A stretch of 64,000 nt of DNA from Diplosphaera chodatii (Eukaryota > Chlorophyta > Trebouxiophyceae > Prasiolales > Stichococcaceae), in the NCBI GenBank assembly GCA_032358165.1, contig JAALGY010000052.1, forward strand, positions 1,798,001 to 1,862,000, written 5' to 3'. The notes beneath the pieces were generated by a model that had not been told where the DNA came from, did not search any database, and saw only the letters and a list, made by a program, of their open reading frames with translations. The position numbers and the translations under genes are program-made. Numbering within the stretch: the first letter of the stretch is position 1; each line of letters opens with the position of its first letter. Positions 60,497 through 64,000 of this stretch are shown here, piece by piece.

Positions 60497-63400
60497 TCAG
60501 AGACTGCCGTCGTCATGCCAGAGGTCCGACTGTCTAAGCGGCCGCAGCGCCGCTGCAGGGAGCCGCAGCTGCCCATCGCCGCCGGCCAGGCTGCGTGGCT
60601 CGTTCACAAAGCGGCGGCATGCCACGGCTCCACAATTGCACGGCAGCTTGGCCTCACCGGCAAAGCGGTAGTCGTATGTCAGCTCAGCACCAGCAGGGAT
60701 GTCGACCTGCAGATGACGGCAATAACAGGGATGTGAAGTTGTTCGTGCTGATCGATGTCCACCTAGTAGGGCCTGGACCACATGCCTGGGGGGTATGTCA
60801 TGCTGCAGTTTCCCCCTCCTCCCTAGTATGCAGATGCAGACGCGCAGACATCCTACCTTGGCGAACAGCATGACGTGCTCCTGTGGCGCCTGTGCAGTGG
60901 CGTCCCACACCGTTATGAGGCGGCTGTGGCAGTTTGGCATGCACGAGTGGTTCAGCAGGTGCGCCAGGTTGCCCGCCTGCAACAACAGGAACCTCGCTCA
61001 AGGGCTGCGCAGATGCTGATGCCAGAATATGTCCAGAATGTCATAGCCTGCATCATCCATCTGCAGCTTCTGTATGCCCGTTGCATCGGTACCGATCTCC
61101 GGCAAGCACAACCAGTAGCATCCATCCAGTGTACTTACTCGCGTGGCATCAGTGCACAGCCCGGAGGACGCGGACATGCCGAAGACGTAGGTGCCCGAGC
61201 CGCAGCGGGCATCATACTCGGCCGCCTCCCGCAGGCTGACCACTGACCGCCGCACCGTCTCGCCCACATACTCCACCACCATGTCGCCTGGGCACAAAGC
61301 AGGAGGCATAAGGAGGGGCCAGCCATGCTCGGCAAGCTTTACAATTGCTGCAGCTGCAGTGCTGGATGACATTGTATACAAAGGTGCAGGCCCTGAGACA
61401 CTGCCTGCTTCCTTTGATGTCATGTACGGGCGCATGAGATGCCTCGGATCGCACCTGCGGCATGCGGCAGCTTGGTGAAGGCGCCAAACCCATGGATGGC
61501 CGACTTGCCAGCTGTCACACGCTTTGCCAGCGTGGCCGCCTGCTGCGCATACCGCTGCGCCAGCGACGCCACCCGGGGCGCATTGGGCGACGAGCTCCGG
61601 AGGGGCGCCCCGGCGCTGGGGGACTGTTTGCTGGGGCTGCTGCACTGCACTTCTGTCAGCGACACGCCTGGGCTGCTGCCGGCCGCGGGGCTGCAGCCAC
61701 TGGACGGCGGCGGCAGCGGCGCATCCAGACGCCTGCTGGTCGTCAGGTATGGCACCTGCACATATCACATGCTAAGTGTGTGCCACATACTGGATTGCAC
61801 ATCTATGCAGCTGAAGTTCAGCTTGTATGTGTGGCCAAGCACCGACACCACCATCAGGCAGATCAATGACAAGGCCGGACGTCTCTGCCGCTGGCCCCAG
61901 CCAGGTCAGCATCTTGTGCCCCACCTTCCGCAGGAAAGCGCGCTTGGCAATGGCGATGGCTGCGGCGTCTGGTGCACGCAGGCCGCGGCGGGCGGCGGCA
62001 TCGTAGGGTGCAGCACGGGCGCAGCCTCCGCCCTGCGGGTGCAGCCGCGGCGAGGCTGCACCCGCAGAACCCCTGTCGATGCTGCTCTGGCGGTGGCCTG
62101 CATGACAGATTGAGTCATCGTGCAGCCACAAGGCAACACTTGCACCGCCACATACCGGAGGAGCAACTGCAAGGCGTCAGCACGAGCACTGAGGGAACAC
62201 ACCAGGTGCACCTGCTGTGCCCTGCTGGCCGCCCAGCATGAGCTGATCGGCTCTCGGCGAGGTCGGCAGCACAGGGGCGCTGGGCTGGATGGCCGCGGCA
62301 CAGTCGCGGTGGCGCGGGCAGAAGCACAGCCGCCGCACGCCGTCACCAGCCGTCGTGCCTTCGACACGCTGCACCCGCTGCCGCCGCTTGCGCTTCCTGC
62401 TGTCGCCGGCGCCCCGGCCCTCCAGCATGGCTGCACAGTCACCGCCACCATGTTAGCTGACTGCACTCGGGTCTCATGTTGTAGGCTGTGTGGGGTGCAT
62501 GCACGATGTCGTGAGGGCATGCTGTGGTTTGACCCCTGTGTGCGGTATGTCTGTCATGGTGCATCGGGACTTTGTGTAAATGTGCGGCGTCAGCAGTGTG
62601 CAGCGCCTCAGCACCTGCCACATTGGCATCGCCGGGCTCTCGATCACTGTCGCCGGAGCCCCAGGCGTCTATGCAGTCGCCTGCCGCAGCTGCATCCTCC
62701 TCGGCATCCACCGTTGCTATGGCGTAGCCGGCTGCGCGGGCGCACAGGGGATGGAACGCGGCAAAGCAAGCTGCCGAGCCGGCGCACTGCATGCATTTCA
62801 ACCAGACTGATAGCATTTGGGTTGCTGTGTTCCATCAACATTGTTTCATCACTGCCTTCAGGAGCAGTAGTTCTTGACAGATGCACCTGCTACTTGTGAT
62901 GCATGAAACCGCCATCAACAGGCGTGAATCACATACCTGGATGCAGGCGCCATGCGTTTGGCGGCACAGGCCGCACAGTAGCCGCCGCCGCGCCTTGCTG
63001 ACCTGCACAGCTTTCAGCCAATACGTTACATACATGTGAGTTACGCCCAGTTGATATCCTGCTCATTGCCACGTCCCAGAAAGGCAACTCCTAGACTGTG
63101 GAGGCAAAGGCGCCTTGTCTACGCGCGACATGCCACCTGCTCAATGCCCTCAATCAGGCCGGTGTCGGGGTCCAGACCGACGGCGTCGGGGGCCCACAGC
63201 GCGCAGGCGAGGTGCGCCCAGCGGCCGCAGGAGGTGCCCTTCAGGGCGCCGCCCGCCACGGGGCAAAGGCAGCACGGCGGCGGGCTGCGCAGGCCTGCAC
63301 GAATGTCGACAGGAGTCAGGTAAGACACCTGCACCATGCACCGGCTTTCAAACCTAATGGGATGGTTGATCGAGCCAGTGAGTCGGGTCGCTTGTTTCAT

Positions 63401-64000
63401 CTGGCACTTGGCAACCCTGCCTACCCAGCTGGCAGCTGTCGCACAGCCACAGGCGGCCGTTGGGCGGAGCGGCGACGCCATAACACGTCTGGTGGACCAG
63501 TACACGGCATCCGTCGCACTGCAGCACAGTCCAGGTGCCCAGCATCAAACCAGCACTGTGTGGTAGGTAGAGTCTGAGCAACTTCCAGTCATGGCTGCAG
63601 CAAACTGCACATGTTGCAACATCAGCATGCTTTGCATGCAAAGCCTGATATATGATGTGATCCTGGTCGGTTTAACGTGCAACACCTTCTGATCTGACCT
63701 CCAGCTCTATGTTATGAGCTGGTTACCTGCAGCAGCACGTTGTCATCCGCTTCGTCCTCCTCGCCGCACACGTGGCAGGCTGTTCCTGAGGGCTGCGCCG
63801 CCACAGCGGCCACGCCGTCCGGCAGCCGCTGCATGCGCGCCAGCGCAGCTGCCCGCTGTCGCTGCTCCGCCTGGCTCTGCAGCGCGGGCCACACGCGTTG
63901 GCTGCTTTGCAATCACGTACCACAACTCTGCAACAAGTTCCTTGACTTGCACCTTGAGCAGGCTCACCAGCGGAGGTGGAGGAGGCCGCTCCTCCCCGTC
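60497..64000 (-). CDS. ATX-like (trithorax family) histone-lysine methyltransferase, 5' partial
   Basis: The gene enters from the right edge. In order: a PHD finger (CHVCGEEDEADDNVLLQ joined to CDGCRVLVHQTCYG and WLCDSC, about 63830-63430); an extended PHD finger (CCLCPVAGGALK, GRWAHLACALWAPD about 63290-63180, then CGLCRQTHGACIQ about 62970 and CAGSAACFAAFHPLCARAAG about 62780); a basic linker with CFCPRHR; a pre-SET segment (KSAIHGFGAFTKL, about 61490); and the SET domain (VVEYVGETVRRSV about 61270; TDATR joined to AGNLAHLLNHSCMPNC about 60970; LTYDYRF; post-SET CNCGAVACR). The catalytic NHSC and YDY motifs are intact. PHD plus ePHD plus SET is the ATX3/4/5 layout, which methylates histone H3, usually Lys4. 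The N-terminal part (PWWP expected) is outside the window. Confidence 0.88.
62033..62067. repeat. Perfect 14-bp inverted repeat with 7-nt loop
   Basis: Arms CTGCGGGTGCAGCC (62033-62046) and GGCTGCACCCGCAG (62054-62067) are exact reverse complements around GCGGCGA. It lies within the ATX-like gene, in or beside an exon, and would form a very stable hairpin in the transcript. Confidence 0.85.

Overview
The window is nuclear DNA of a green alga. Coding exons are GC-rich and cut up by many short introns (mostly about 100-350 bp) with GT...(T)GCAG borders. The proteins are those of a chlorophyte: an ALDH22A1-type aldehyde dehydrogenase, an OPR-type flavin oxidoreductase, a NOT2 subunit and an ATX-like methyltransferase. 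A core chlorophyte, perhaps Trebouxiophyceae, is the best guess; this is inferred from intron style and protein resemblance, not from a marker gene. I see no transposon, CRISPR array or prokaryotic operon.

Left third (1-24 kb): the tail of an MscS-like channel (+), then a small secreted protein with four internal repeats (-). A giant gene of about 21 kb (+) follows. It joins a polyQ/coiled-coil start, ankyrin repeats, a complete UvrD/SF1-type helicase core, alpha-helical (TPR-like) repeats and an IQ motif, the architecture of TRANK1.

Middle (24-47 kb): an unrecognised, possibly plastid-targeted protein (+); a secreted protein with three CBM1-like modules whose seven exons join in perfect phase (-); EIF3J, whose start codon appears to be split by an intron (-); the CCR4-NOT subunit NOT2 (+); a PP2C phosphatase (+); an intronless 383-codon orphan frame (+); an Old Yellow Enzyme/OPR homologue (-); and a protein that carries only an SRP54 M-domain (-).

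Right part (47-64 kb): CMC1 (+), ALDH22A1 (+), an MPND-type RAMA plus JAMM protein (-), a basic nucleolar-like protein (+), a tRNA gene and the 3' part of an ATX-like SET methyltransferase (-), which leaves the window on the right.

The most striking object is the tRNA gene at 59950-60033 (-). It is circularly permuted: the 3' half (T arm and 3' acceptor strand) lies upstream of the 5' half (5' acceptor strand, D arm, anticodon GAA), with 11 nt between them. Rejoining at the anticodon loop gives a complete tRNA-Phe cloverleaf, and the outer flanks can pair as expected for a splicing-endonuclease substrate. Several genes concern gene expression (NOT2, EIF3J, MPND, ATX-like, tRNA) or mitochondria (CMC1), but they look like a normal mixed nuclear neighbourhood and not a dedicated cluster.
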